DNA of 64,000 nucleotides, taken from positions 479,626 through 543,625 of the forward strand of contig JAHXIQ010000003.1 in assembly GCA_025655555.1 (NCBI GenBank). Reading direction: 5' to 3'. This document shows positions 8,757-18,936 of this stretch, piece by piece; the stretch's first letter is position 1; the number at the start of each line of letters is the position of its first letter. The position numbers and the translations under genes are program-made. The DNA is from Candidatus Thiodiazotropha sp. (ex Myrtea sp. 'scaly one' KF741663) (GTDB lineage: Bacteria; Pseudomonadota; Gammaproteobacteria; Chromatiales; Chromatiaceae). The notes under the pieces are model-generated. The model was not told where the DNA came from and did no database searches. It was given only the letters and a program-made list of their open reading frames with translations.

Positions 8757-10187
8757 GTGAATCTGCATCACGGTCTATTATTGTATGATTCTTCATTAAA
8801 TACTTATCATCCAATAATGATTCGCAAAGACGGTACTTATCGATTAGCAACCAGCTACGGTATTATCAGCTTTATCGCTGTGGCTATTACGGCTGCCTGC
8901 ATTTTTCTTTTTTTTCGATACCAGACAATTAATATCATTGAAGAAGCTAGTAAGCGAAGCAACGAGGTTCTCACGATTGCGACAGAATATGCGCTCAATG
9001 ACCACTTTGTTATGTTTCTCAATATTGCCAATCAAAAGAAAGCATTCAATAAGATAGAGCCTGCCTTAGAGCCAACCTTGGATAGGGCCATAAAGAAACT
9101 CCTCTTGGATACTGTTGTCGTTAGGGTCAAGGTATATGACAAAGAGGGTAACGTTGCCTATTCAACAAAAGCCAGTCAGATCGGCAGTGGGCAAGAGGAC
9201 AATGACGGCTTCAAGTCTGCTTTAAGGGGGGAGCCTGCTACCGTACTAATCTATCGAGATACCTTCAATCTGTTTGATCAGGAAGTCGAGGATGAAAACC
9301 TCGTTCAGACCTATGTGCCTATCAGAATAAGCAGAACGGGCAATATTATTGGTGTTTTCGAAGTCTATTCAGATATCAGTGATTACGTTCGTCAGTCAAA
9401 CCAAACAATCATAATCGTATCTTTCATCATTACTTTAGCAATGATGATTCTCTATGCTTTTCTTCTACTACACATTAAGCGTTCCGAGAGAATCATTAAC
9501 GATCAACATAAAGAGACTCAAGAGAAAAAGAAGATGCTTGAGTACCTGACGGCAAAAATGATCAATGCTCAGGAGGATGAAAAAAAGCGCATTGCATTTG
9601 AGCTGCATGAGGATGTGGTCCAGACGATTTCTGGCGTAAAAATGCAACTTGAGCGTTATATCTATTCGGTAGAGCAGATTGAAGACGGAAGCTCGATAAA
9701 ACAGCTGTCGAAAGATATTGTGCCGATTCTCCAGGAGGCAGCACATAAAATCAGGTCTGTTGCCATCGACTTGAGACCACCAAGCTTGGATGATTTTGGG
9801 TTGAGAGCCGCTGTCAACTCGTTGATATCCGAATGCCATACAATGACATCTGGCCTTTTAATCAAGGTGGATTTAAATATACAGGAGAATGAGATTAGTC
9901 AGGAACAGAAGACGATATTCTATCGTATCTTTAAAGATACGCTGAAGATGGTCTGTTTTGACCAGCAGTTGTCTGGTGTGATGAATCTGCTATTGGCAAG
10001 TTTTGATCAACAGCTTGTATTAAAGATCGAACTATTATGTGAAGATCTAAACCTAAATAATCCAGATGGTATCTTGCCTGTCTATTTTGAATCCATGCAG
10101 GAGAGAACGATACTCTCAGGTGGTGAATTCGAGGTTGATGAGCAGTCGAAAGACAGACTTGCTGTGAGATCGGTTTGGTTCTTCTGA
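8757..10187 (+). CDS. NarL-type (HisKA_3) membrane sensor kinase with degenerate ATP-binding domain
   Basis: 476 residues from GTG 8757, which has AAAGG 7 bases upstream; ATG 8817 is an alternative start. Two membrane helices (about 34-54 and 219-240) bracket a periplasmic sensor region. A dimerisation/phosphoacceptor helix follows, with the H-box ELHEDVVQ (His about 282). The second half of the HisKA_3 helix bundle (IRSVAIDLRPPSLDDFGL) is well conserved. The HATPase part is not. The N-box position reads KDTLKMVCFDQQ without the Asn, the G1 motif is replaced by CEDLNLNN and the GLGL motif by ILPVYF, while the late MQER...GGEFEV signature remains. It probably cannot bind ATP as a canonical kinase. 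No response regulator is adjacent. It probably reads the state of the cytochrome/binding protein upstream (inference). Confidence 0.75.
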   Translation: MNLHHGLLLYDSSLNTYHPIMIRKDGTYRLATSYGIISFIAVAITAACIFLFFRYQTINIIEEASKRSNEVLTIATEYALNDHFVMFLNIANQKKAFNKIEPALEPTLDRAIKKLLLDTVVVRVKVYDKEGNVAYSTKASQIGSGQEDNDGFKSALRGEPATVLIYRDTFNLFDQEVEDENLVQTYVPIRISRTGNIIGVFEVYSDISDYVRQSNQTIIIVSFIITLAMMILYAFLLLHIKRSERIINDQHKETQEKKKMLEYLTAKMINAQEDEKKRIAFELHEDVVQTISGVKMQLERYIYSVEQIEDGSSIKQLSKDIVPILQEAAHKIRSVAIDLRPPSLDDFGLRAAVNSLISECHTMTSGLLIKVDLNIQENEISQEQKTIFYRIFKDTLKMVCFDQQLSGVMNLLLASFDQQLVLKIELLCEDLNLNNPDGILPVYFESMQERTILSGGEFEVDEQSKDRLAVRSVWFF

Positions 10188-10242
10188 GATTGTAAGCTGT
10201 TCTAATCAGCATCAGGCTATTATTCGGCAGCAGCTCAGCTAT

Positions 10243-13110
10243 TCAACTCTCGTCACCAAGTGCTTTTTCAGGGGCAGTTGTCTCGGTATGGGCCTCCGAT
10301 GACTTGTCTTTCTTTTCAACCCCTTTTTCTGGACAGTCTGATCCAGACTGGCTTTCAGCAGAGCAGTCGGAAATACCACTATCTGATTCAGCGGCGTCTG
10401 TTTTCGTTTCAGTCACCGATTCATCCAGATTGCCGCCTAGGGTCTGAATGCCTCTGAGAGAATTCTCATCAATACCTGAGTAACCACGCAAGGATAAATC
10501 GAAAATCTTTAAACCGGAAGCGCCACCAGTTCCACTTGAGTCCTGATTATCCCTATTTTTATTTGTTTTAGACCCAATGCTGCTACCAATGCTATCGAGT
10601 TGAGATCCACTCGTCGAGCTACCGGAATTTCCCGAGCTCAAGGAAACGAAAGGCAATGCATCATCATTCCTGATTCGTATGATGGCAGCAGAGGGTTTGG
10701 CAATACGTGAATCGCTATCTACATCAGTGAGGACAAGCGTAAAACTACTCTCTCTTTCATACTCCCCATCGTCATAGATTTCTATCGTAATATCTCGTCT
10801 TTTTACATTCGGCCAGAATGTCAGTTCACCATTCGTCTCTCGAAAATCTTCGCCGGATTTAGCCGAACCGTTGACAGTCGTATATTTGACGGTTGAAGTT
10901 GAATCAGTATTTCCGCTCCTAAGTACCCTGAGTGTGACTTTTCTGTTGTTTTCACTGACTGAATAATTCACGGCCTCTACATGGATCGATGCAATGCTGG
11001 TGTCAGGGTCATCATCAAGAATAACAACCGTTGATGAAGATGGAGTTTCCAATTCTGTCTCGACTGACGGTATGAGTTGAATGTGGAAACTCTCATTTCC
11101 TTCAAAAATCTCATCATCGACCAGAGGAATTTCCAGTACTTTTTCAATTTCTCCATGACTGAAAAGCAGTGTCTCTTTTTCCGGCAGTAAAAAGTCGGAA
11201 TCAACTATCGCTGTATCGTTTGTTAAAGATACATCAACTGACAGACTGCCTTCTGTACCACCGGTGCGTATGACAGAGACTCGGGCCTTGTCGTGTGTTT
11301 CGTTCACGGCATAGCTGACAGCACTGAATGAGAGACTGCCTGGCCCGTCATCATCCAGTATGGTCACAGGGACTTGTGACCGGCTACCGATCAATGCATC
11401 ACCACTCGGGTTGGTTAGATTAAGATAAAAGGTTTCATTTTTCTCATCGTTGTCATCATCGTGAATCTCGATCTCAAAGCTGCGCAGTGTTTCGCCATCA
11501 GCAAACACAAGACTTCCCGAAGTCGCCTTGAAATCAGCGGGTCTTGAGGAGGAGATCGCCTGGTCGTCACTGCTGTGATAGTCGATAGAGACTTCACCGG
11601 TACTGCCGCCCAGGCGTCTGACATTGACGATCAGCTTTTCAGTCGATTCATCGATACTGTAAAGCGCTTCACTGAACACGAAGAGCCCGGGACTGTCTGC
11701 ACCGAGTTCAGTGAACAATAGATCGTACGCCGCTGCGAGGTCCAGCATGCCGTAGCCGTAATGATCATCTGTGCCTGAGTCTCCAAGATCGGCTGCTGAA
11801 TCATACAGGGCTGTTTCGATTTGTGAGACCGTTGCCGTAGGAAAGGCACTTTTTAAAAGCGCGATGGCACCAGTGACGTGTGGTGCTGCGAACGATGTGC
11901 CAGAGACCACGTTGTATCCGATAGGCAAAACATCTGCAGAAAATATCAAACTGCCAGGTGCCACGAGTTTGGGAAAGACACCACCATCACATGCGCCAGG
12001 GCCTCGGCTGCTGCTTCTTTCGATATCCTGAAACTGATCCACAGAACCCACAGAAATACTGCCGGGATCGTTGGCTGGACTGATGCTGGTTTCATCGAAT
12101 GGTCCAAAGTTACCGGCGGAGAAGACAACTGCAATACCAGCCTCCCTAAGCAGCCGGATATCGTCTGTGAACTCCTGGTAGCACTGATTGATGGTGTTGG
12201 TGAAGCCCCAAGAGTTGTTGACTACATCTGGTGCATCGTCCGTGGTGGGATCACCATCCGGATCGAGCACCCACTGGAATGCCTCATGGATGGCACTCAG
12301 ACTGGTCTGGTTGTTGTTATCAAAGATCTTCGCCGCTATCCATTGGGCATTGGGTGCCATACCCACCTGGTAGCCGCTGGCGTCACCACCCAGCACAAGA
12401 CTGAGTGCCTGAGTACCATGACCGTCAAAATCTACAGGTATCTCGTGCTGTCCGTAGGGATCAAGCCAGCTGTTGGCGCCACCCCGCCAGCGGGATGCCA
12501 AATCGGGATGGTTGAGATCCACACCGGAATCCAGAATCGCGACAACCACGCCCTCACCGGCAATACCTTTATCCCAGAGGGCATTCGTGTTGACGTCCTC
12601 AAGGTTCCACAGTGGCTCGGTTGTTACCACCTCTGTGGGGGAAGCGTTCATGGTCAGCAGCATATCCACTGAGATACGGTCGATTCCAGGCAGCTTCGCG
12701 ACCTCATCCACCAAGTGGGCGGGAAGCTTCAAAGCGACAGCATTGATGCTCCAGAGAGACTTAAGATCTGCCTTCACACTGTACTGATGCAGCAACCTCT
12801 CAAGTGCGGCTCTGGGGCTCTTCGCGCGACGCTTCAGGCCGGTGACGATTTTATTGCGTAGCAGGCGTTGGCGCCGGTCTCGAAGATCTCGCTGAGATGA
12901 GGGTGCATATTGCAGTTCCTGACTCACAACACCACGCAGGGTGGTGATCTTCAATGGGTCCTGGAATTTGATGATGACCGGAATCAGGGCAGTACGGTTG
13001 GCTTCTGCTATCAGGTTCTCCAGATCGACGGTCAGGTTCGCACTGGCCAGCACTGTGGAAAGCTGGCCACAAAGCGCTAAGGTCAGTAGGGTGAGACAAA
13101 GTTTCCGCAT
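10243..13110 (-). CDS. Secreted subtilisin-family (S8) serine protease with Calx-beta domains
   Basis: 955 residues: signal peptide (about 1-22), then an inhibitor-I9-like propeptide region (about 40-155). The subtilase catalytic domain has Asp194 (AILDSGVD), His231 (FDGHGT), the oxyanion Asn334 (SAGN) and Ser406 (SGTSFAAP). At least three Calx-beta domains follow (about 475-590, 593-708, 715-830), then a Ser/Gly-rich linker and an acidic/Lys-rich tail with two Cys-containing segments (SDCSAESQSGSDC). It lies convergent to the kinase gene and divergent from the type II secretion genes, whose apparatus is its likely exporter. No GlyGly-CTERM tail is seen. Confidence 0.9.
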   Translation of the reverse strand: MRKLCLTLLTLALCGQLSTVLASANLTVDLENLIAEANRTALIPVIIKFQDPLKITTLRGVVSQELQYAPSSQRDLRDRRQRLLRNKIVTGLKRRAKSPRAALERLLHQYSVKADLKSLWSINAVALKLPAHLVDEVAKLPGIDRISVDMLLTMNASPTEVVTTEPLWNLEDVNTNALWDKGIAGEGVVVAILDSGVDLNHPDLASRWRGGANSWLDPYGQHEIPVDFDGHGTQALSLVLGGDASGYQVGMAPNAQWIAAKIFDNNNQTSLSAIHEAFQWVLDPDGDPTTDDAPDVVNNSWGFTNTINQCYQEFTDDIRLLREAGIAVVFSAGNFGPFDETSISPANDPGSISVGSVDQFQDIERSSSRGPGACDGGVFPKLVAPGSLIFSADVLPIGYNVVSGTSFAAPHVTGAIALLKSAFPTATVSQIETALYDSAADLGDSGTDDHYGYGMLDLAAAYDLLFTELGADSPGLFVFSEALYSIDESTEKLIVNVRRLGGSTGEVSIDYHSSDDQAISSSRPADFKATSGSLVFADGETLRSFEIEIHDDDNDEKNETFYLNLTNPSGDALIGSRSQVPVTILDDDGPGSLSFSAVSYAVNETHDKARVSVIRTGGTEGSLSVDVSLTNDTAIVDSDFLLPEKETLLFSHGEIEKVLEIPLVDDEIFEGNESFHIQLIPSVETELETPSSSTVVILDDDPDTSIASIHVEAVNYSVSENNRKVTLRVLRSGNTDSTSTVKYTTVNGSAKSGEDFRETNGELTFWPNVKRRDITIEIYDDGEYERESSFTLVLTDVDSDSRIAKPSAAIIRIRNDDALPFVSLSSGNSGSSTSGSQLDSIGSSIGSKTNKNRDNQDSSGTGGASGLKIFDLSLRGYSGIDENSLRGIQTLGGNLDESVTETKTDAAESDSGISDCSAESQSGSDCPEKGVEKKDKSSEAHTETTAPEKALGDES

Positions 13111-13725
13111 ATCCTGATGTCATACTGCAGATCTGTCGGCAAAGCCGTCATCTGCGAAGTCGAGATACCTTAATTAAGTGAACCTGAGTTTCAACTATAT
13201 TATGCAGCTATACTGCGGGTAATGCGGGCTACTACTACCAGTCGCTCAGGTAAACTACTACCTTTTGCTGCTTTTCAGCGTTGCTGTTCAAAACCCTGAA
13301 TTGAAATTATGGATCATCGGTTCTGTTACTTGAAGTGTCGGAATTTTTAACAGTAGCTAGGAAACAAACGCTTTATTTTCAAAGGAATAGTGTCTTATTA
13401 GGCACTTATGGCCAACCTTGAGACAGACAGTAGAACCAGGGGTAGGGTTATTATGCATCAAAGGTATGATTTCGCCCCATGTGTAAATACACTATCCAGT
13501 TAATCATACAAAAACGTCAATTCTGCTGATATAGAGGTACGGGAAACCCGTGTTCAATCGCAACCGTATCTTTCAATTGCTACTGAGCAGTGGGTTACAT
13601 ATAGTCAGGCCAGAACAACATGAGCGGGTAGTGGGATGTCATCTAGATTTCACAGCTTCCCACTATACTTGTGAAACGTCCTTGCTTTGATAGCTGGACC
13701 GGGCCAAGAACAGCGAAATGCGGCA
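13111..13725. other. Intergenic region between divergent protease and gspD genes
   Basis: 615 bases without a credible gene. It must hold the promoters for the S8 protease (leftward) and the type II secretion operon (rightward). I see AT-rich stretches around 13320-13400 and 13490-13530 but no promoter or operator that I can assign with confidence. Confidence 0.5.
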
Positions 13726-15933
13726 ATGCTGAAAAATAAAACTTTTAATACCGGGTTGGCTATCGTCTTCTCATTCATTGTCTCCTCTTGTGCGACACAA
13801 CAGGGCGGTAAACCGAGTGAGAGTTCAAAAGGATTGGGCTTTGTCGCAGCGCCACCGCCTGCAATCGAGGCTGTGGATGACCAGGAAGCGCTGGTGCTTT
13901 CACAAGAGGTCGCCAAGGAGCCTGAGTATTTTGTGAAAAAAGGCACGGGTGTCTTTCTCAATCAGAAGGCGCAGGCAAAACAGAGCGCTCAGAAACCTGC
14001 CCGGGGCGACATTACCCTCAACTTCGAAGGTGTTGACCTGCGAGAGGTGGTGAAAGTTGTTTTCGAGGAGATCCTGCGCGAAAACTATGTGATCGACGAT
14101 AAAGTCCAGGGTGTGGTGACAATCCACACCACCTATCCGGTTGCTTCAGAGGCCGTGCTTCCCATTCTCGAGACAATTCTTCAGATGAACGGTGCAGCAC
14201 TGGTGCGTAACGGTTCGCTCTATAAGATCCTGCCTGCAGCGGATCTCAAGGATATTGCGCTGTCACCTTCCGTCGGCACCAATACCGGCAAACTGAAAGC
14301 GGGGCAGGGTGTACAGATCGTGCCGCTGAAATATATCTCCGCCAAGGAGATGAAGAAGATACTCGAGTCCTTCTCAACATCCAGCGAGCAGATCCGGGTT
14401 GATAACGGCAGAAACCTACTGATTCTGTCCGGTTCCTATCAGAAGATCCGCAATCTGCTGCAGACGGTTGAAATGTTTGATGTGGACTGGCTCAGTGGTA
14501 TGTCTTTTGGGCTCATGCCACTGAAGTTTACTGATGCGAAGACCCTCACCGATGAGTTGAATAACATTTTAGGGGATGAGTCATCACCACTGGCGGGGCT
14601 AGTTCGCTTGATACCGGTTCAGCGGTTGAATGCGGTGATGGTGATCAGCCAACAACCGAGATACATCAGCGAGGCGAGAAAACTGATTATGCAGTTTGAT
14701 CAGGGCAGCGATAAATCACCGGATCGCAGACTCTATGTCTACCACTTGAAAAATGGTAAGGCAGAGAACATCGCCACCATTTTACAGAGCATCTTTGGTA
14801 ACCAGGTCTCCTCGTCAACATCAAATGGTACTGCGGGTGGGAGTGATCCCCTGTCGAGATCCAACGTGAGATCACCGACCAGTTCCGGTATCAATTTGGC
14901 GAGCAGTAATGCCGACAGCGAGTCGAGTTTGGCCAAAGACCAGCCAGCTGCGGCTTCAGCGTCGCCGGTTGCTGCTTCGACTGAGTCGGATCAGGGGGCA
15001 CAGGATATTCCGGCGACGATCATTGCCGACCCGGACAACAACGCTATTCTCGTCATGGCCAGTCCCATGGATTACAACAAGATCAAATCAACTATCGCCC
15101 GTTTGGATATTTCCCCCAAACAGGTGCTCATCGAGGCGACCATTGCGGAGGTCGTGCTGAGTGACAATCTGAGCTATGGCGTACGCTGGTTCTTCGAGGG
15201 TAAGAGTGGCAGTGGCCGACCCTATCAAGGAGCGCTGGGAGCGCCCCTTCCCTCAGCGATAGGTGGCGACGGATTCTCACTGGGCATTTTCGACAACAGT
15301 GACAACCTCAAGGTCTTTTTCGATATTCTGGAGACGGAATCTGCGGTGAAGTTCCTCTCGGCGCCGCAGATCATGGTTATCGACAACCAGACAGCCACCT
15401 TCAGGGTCGGTGATCAGATACCCATCGTGACTCGCTCTTCCCAGAGTACGACTGATCCCGATGCGCCCATCGTCTCTGAGGTGCAATACAGAGATACCGG
15501 TACCCTGCTGCAGGTAACGCCACGTATCAACGAAGGTGGCATGGTGACCCTGGAGATCAGTCAGGAGGTCAGCAACCCCGGTGCGGAACCCGCTGTCGGT
15601 GGTGGTGGCAATGTCTCCATCTCGCAGCGTACAATCGAGAGCACGGTGGTGGTGCATGATGGCCAGTCGATCGTGCTTGGTGGTTTGATCCGGGAGAGAG
15701 AGACCGATTCCAAGGGCGGCATCCCCGGACTGATGAATATTCCCGTGTTCGGCAATCTCTTCAGCAGTACCACTAAGGATATGAGCAGGACAGAACTCAT
15801 CGTTACACTGACACCCAAAGTAGTCAGGAACCCTCAGGAGGCCTATGAAATCTCTCAGGAACTGCGGGAGAAGATCAAAGAGGCTACGCTTTACCAGGAG
15901 GAATTCAATCTTCGCGGGTCAGCCCGCCAATGA
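13726..15933 (+). CDS. gspD: Type II secretion system secretin GspD
   Basis: 735 residues from the ATG at 13726 (an in-frame TTG at 13687 has no signal sequence). The start gives a lipoprotein signal with lipobox VSSC, so the secretin is probably lipidated and may not need a separate pilotin (inference). The N0/STN-type domain begins near residue 95 (ITLNFEGVDLREVV). The repeated N1-N3 domains run to about 460 with a Ser-rich insertion near 370-420. The secretin core (about 465-700) contains VGDQIPIVTR and the GGLIRE signature. It forms the outer-membrane channel. It is the first gene of the gsp run, with gspE starting 12 bases later. Confidence 0.95.
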   Translation: MLKNKTFNTGLAIVFSFIVSSCATQQGGKPSESSKGLGFVAAPPPAIEAVDDQEALVLSQEVAKEPEYFVKKGTGVFLNQKAQAKQSAQKPARGDITLNFEGVDLREVVKVVFEEILRENYVIDDKVQGVVTIHTTYPVASEAVLPILETILQMNGAALVRNGSLYKILPAADLKDIALSPSVGTNTGKLKAGQGVQIVPLKYISAKEMKKILESFSTSSEQIRVDNGRNLLILSGSYQKIRNLLQTVEMFDVDWLSGMSFGLMPLKFTDAKTLTDELNNILGDESSPLAGLVRLIPVQRLNAVMVISQQPRYISEARKLIMQFDQGSDKSPDRRLYVYHLKNGKAENIATILQSIFGNQVSSSTSNGTAGGSDPLSRSNVRSPTSSGINLASSNADSESSLAKDQPAAASASPVAASTESDQGAQDIPATIIADPDNNAILVMASPMDYNKIKSTIARLDISPKQVLIEATIAEVVLSDNLSYGVRWFFEGKSGSGRPYQGALGAPLPSAIGGDGFSLGIFDNSDNLKVFFDILETESAVKFLSAPQIMVIDNQTATFRVGDQIPIVTRSSQSTTDPDAPIVSEVQYRDTGTLLQVTPRINEGGMVTLEISQEVSNPGAEPAVGGGGNVSISQRTIESTVVVHDGQSIVLGGLIRERETDSKGGIPGLMNIPVFGNLFSSTTKDMSRTELIVTLTPKVVRNPQEAYEISQELREKIKEATLYQEEFNLRGSARQ

Positions 15934-15945
15934 TTTCAGGGTTGT

Positions 15946-17703
15946 ATGAATGATCTAGAAGCAAACATTCGGAGCAGCGTAGAGACAGAAGAGAGCACCA
16001 GCAACGTTGTTTACACCGAGCATCCCCTGTGTGTGGCCCTGGTTACGACCGGAAAGCTACGCGCTGCCGATGCCGATCGGGCACTGCGGCTCAAGGATAG
16101 CCAGCAGAGTGAAGAGTCGATCGGTCATATTCTGCTTCAACTGGGCCTGATTTCTGATCGTGACCTGGCCCAGACCCTCTCTCAGTTGAATGGCCTCCCG
16201 GTCATCGAGAAAAAGGCCTATCCGGCATTGGCCAGCCTGGAAGAGGGCATCTCCGCCAAATTTCTCAAACAGCATCGTGTGGTCGTCTATACCGATGAAG
16301 AGGATACCGTACATGCCATCCTGGTCGATCCCACCGATCACTATGTCATCGATGCGCTGGAACTGATTACCGGCAAACAGATTCAACTCCATATCGGTAT
16401 TGCATCGGAGATCGATGAGGCGCTCCAGGAACAGTTAATCGAGTCCCGAAAGCGTTCCGGTGAATATGACGAAGAGGGATTGGAGCACCAACTCCATCTG
16501 CAGGATGATGTCGAACAACTGAAGGAGCTGGCCAGTGAGGCGCCGGTCATCAAGCTGGTCAATCAGATCATCCAGCGGGCCGTGACCACCCATGCCTCCG
16601 ATATTCATATCGAGCCTTTCGAGAGCATCCTCAAGATTCGCTATCGTGTGGATGGCCTGCTGCGAGAAACCGAGCACCCCTCAGCACAGATGGCACCGGC
16701 ACTGATTTCCCGTATCAAGATCATGGCCAATCTGAATATTGCCGAGCGCAGGCTGCCACAGGACGGACGTTTCAAGATTCGTGTGGGTGGCAATACGCTA
16801 GATCTGCGTGTCTCCACGGTGCCGACTTTGCATGGCGAGAGTATGGTGCTGAGATTGCTGCAGCGGGACGAGCAGGCATTGGATTTCAAGACGCTCGGCT
16901 TCGAGACGCCGACCGAACATCGCTTATTGGAGATTCTCGACAAGCCGCACGGTATCGTCGTGGTCACCGGCCCGACGGGTAGCGGTAAGACCACCACACT
17001 TTATGCCGCATTGAATCATCTCAACCAACCAGAAAAGAAGATTCTCACGGTTGAGGATCCGGTGGAATACAATATCGAAGGGGTCAATCAGATCCAGGTC
17101 AAGCCGGGTATCGGACTGACATTTGCCAATGCCCTCAGATCGATCGTCAGGCAGGACCCGGATATCATCATGATCGGTGAGATCCGAGACCAGGAGACCG
17201 CGAAGATTGCCGTACAGTCAGCGCTGACAGGACACCTGGTGCTCTCCTCTCTACATACTAACGATGCAGCAGGCAGTATCACCCGCTTTATCGACATGGG
17301 TGTCGAACCCTTTCTGCTGACTTCCACCGTCAATGCCATCCTGGCCCAGCGACTGGTGAGAAATCTCTGTCCCCAATGTAAGCAGTCCTACACACCGCCG
17401 GTGGAGATACTGGCACGTTTCAGAGAGCAGGGGATAGGCAATCAATATCCGATGACCTTCTACCATGCCGTCGGTTGTGAGGCCTGTGGCGGTAGTGGTT
17501 ACAGTGGCCGCAGCGCCATCATAGAGTTGTTGGAACTCTCGGAGGAGATGCAATCGCTCATTCTTCAGGGCCGTGATAAAAATGCCCTGGCAGCCTGTGC
17601 CAAGCAAGAGGGTACGCTCTCCATGTATCAGGATGGGTTGGTGAAGGTGTCTCGCGGCATCACCACGCTGGAAGAAGTGCTTCGGGTCACGCAGGAGAGC
17701 TAA
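15946..17703 (+). CDS. gspE: Type II secretion system ATPase GspE
   Basis: 585 residues: an N-terminal MshEN-like domain (about 20-165) that recruits it to the inner-membrane platform, then the secretion ATPase domain. Walker A is GPTGSGKTT (about 342), the Asp box/Walker B region contains DIIMIGEIRDQETA, and the His box is SSLHTNDA. A zinc-binding insert has CPQC and CEACGGSGYSGR (about 475-520). It drives pseudopilus assembly in the cytoplasm. It ends 2 bases before gspF. Confidence 0.95.
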   Translation: MNDLEANIRSSVETEESTSNVVYTEHPLCVALVTTGKLRAADADRALRLKDSQQSEESIGHILLQLGLISDRDLAQTLSQLNGLPVIEKKAYPALASLEEGISAKFLKQHRVVVYTDEEDTVHAILVDPTDHYVIDALELITGKQIQLHIGIASEIDEALQEQLIESRKRSGEYDEEGLEHQLHLQDDVEQLKELASEAPVIKLVNQIIQRAVTTHASDIHIEPFESILKIRYRVDGLLRETEHPSAQMAPALISRIKIMANLNIAERRLPQDGRFKIRVGGNTLDLRVSTVPTLHGESMVLRLLQRDEQALDFKTLGFETPTEHRLLEILDKPHGIVVVTGPTGSGKTTTLYAALNHLNQPEKKILTVEDPVEYNIEGVNQIQVKPGIGLTFANALRSIVRQDPDIIMIGEIRDQETAKIAVQSALTGHLVLSSLHTNDAAGSITRFIDMGVEPFLLTSTVNAILAQRLVRNLCPQCKQSYTPPVEILARFREQGIGNQYPMTFYHAVGCEACGGSGYSGRSAIIELLELSEEMQSLILQGRDKNALAACAKQEGTLSMYQDGLVKVSRGITTLEEVLRVTQES

Positions 17704-17705
17704 AC

Positions 17706-18926
17706 ATGGCCGCTTTCTACTATAAGGCGGTCGGTAACGACGGAGAGATCGTCGAAGGGGTTCTGGACGCGATCAGCCGTGAGGCTGCTGTCAGTCAGAT
17801 TCATGTCAAGGGTCAAGTTCCCATACGGGTCGAAGAGAGCCGACACAGAGGCAAAAAGAGTAAAGGCCGCAGATCCCGTCGTAAAGCGGTAAAATTAGAG
17901 CAGATCACCTCTTTTACCCGGGAGATGTCAACACTCCTGAAATCGGGTCAACCTATCGATGGGGCGCTCTCCATACTGATGTCTATCTCAGGTGAGGAGG
18001 CCCAACTCACTGAACATCTCATCAATATCCGGGACAGCCTCAAAGGCGGACACTCATTCGCCGATGCGCTGGCCAAAGAGCATGGATTGTTCAGTGATTT
18101 CTATATTCAAATGGTCAGGGCCGGTGAAGCCGGTGGTGCCCTGGAGAGCGTGCTGGAAAGACTGGCTGTGCATCTGGAGCGCTCCAAAGAGGTGAAAGAT
18201 TCACTGATATCAGCGCTGATCTATCCGTTGATACTGCTGTTCGTGGCGCTGACCTCCATATTGATCCTGATGACCTATGTGATTCCACAGTTCAGCGATC
18301 TTTTTCAGGATATGGGACAGGCGTTGCCCCTTTCTACTCAAATCACCATGGCAGTGGCAGGTGGCTTGCAGAATTATGGATGGCTCATGGCACTTGCAGT
18401 AATAGGCCTCATTTTCTTTTTTAAGTGGCAGATGGGTCGCAGGCCCTCCGCCAAGCGCTGGCATGGCCGTTTTCTGAAGCTTCCCCTGATCGGCGATATT
18501 ATCAAACAGGTGGAGGCCGCCAGATTCTGCCGCACCCTCGGCACCTTGCTTGAGAATGGCGTCCCGTTACTTAAGTCGGTCTCCATCGTCAAGGAGACCA
18601 TCGGCAACTACGTCATCGCCGATGGTATGGACCACGTGGCCAGCAACCTGAAATCAGGACAAAGACTGGCAGACCCACTGGCCGAGTATTCCCAGTTTCC
18701 GAGTTTTGCTTTACACATGATCCGAATCGGTGAGGAGTCGGGCCAGTTGGAACCCATGCTGATGCAGACCGCTGATATTATAGATCAGGAGACACAAACC
18801 CTGATCAAAAGAGCGCTGAGCCTGGTCGAACCCATCATGATTCTGGTTCTCGGTCTGATCATTGCCGGGGTTGTGATGTCTATTCTGGTAGCGATACTCG
18901 GCGTTAACCAACTTGTAGCACTTTGA
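17706..18926 (+). CDS. gspF: Type II secretion system inner-membrane platform protein GspF
   Basis: 406 residues, the usual length. Two T2SF domains (about 75-200 and 275-400) each contain a G-x-x-x-x-x-A/L-x-x-E motif (VRAGEAGG, IRIGEESG), with three membrane helices near 175-195, 225-245 and 375-400. It is the polytopic core of the platform that couples GspE to the pseudopilus. Confidence 0.95.
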   Translation: MAAFYYKAVGNDGEIVEGVLDAISREAAVSQIHVKGQVPIRVEESRHRGKKSKGRRSRRKAVKLEQITSFTREMSTLLKSGQPIDGALSILMSISGEEAQLTEHLINIRDSLKGGHSFADALAKEHGLFSDFYIQMVRAGEAGGALESVLERLAVHLERSKEVKDSLISALIYPLILLFVALTSILILMTYVIPQFSDLFQDMGQALPLSTQITMAVAGGLQNYGWLMALAVIGLIFFFKWQMGRRPSAKRWHGRFLKLPLIGDIIKQVEAARFCRTLGTLLENGVPLLKSVSIVKETIGNYVIADGMDHVASNLKSGQRLADPLAEYSQFPSFALHMIRIGEESGQLEPMLMQTADIIDQETQTLIKRALSLVEPIMILVLGLIIAGVVMSILVAILGVNQLVAL

Positions 18927-18936
18927 TGGATGGAAT

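Noticed and set aside
11878..12672. 264-codon plus-strand frame opposite the subtilase gene
   Set aside because: The minus strand carries the complete protease motif set in this stretch, and the plus frame has no recognisable domain.
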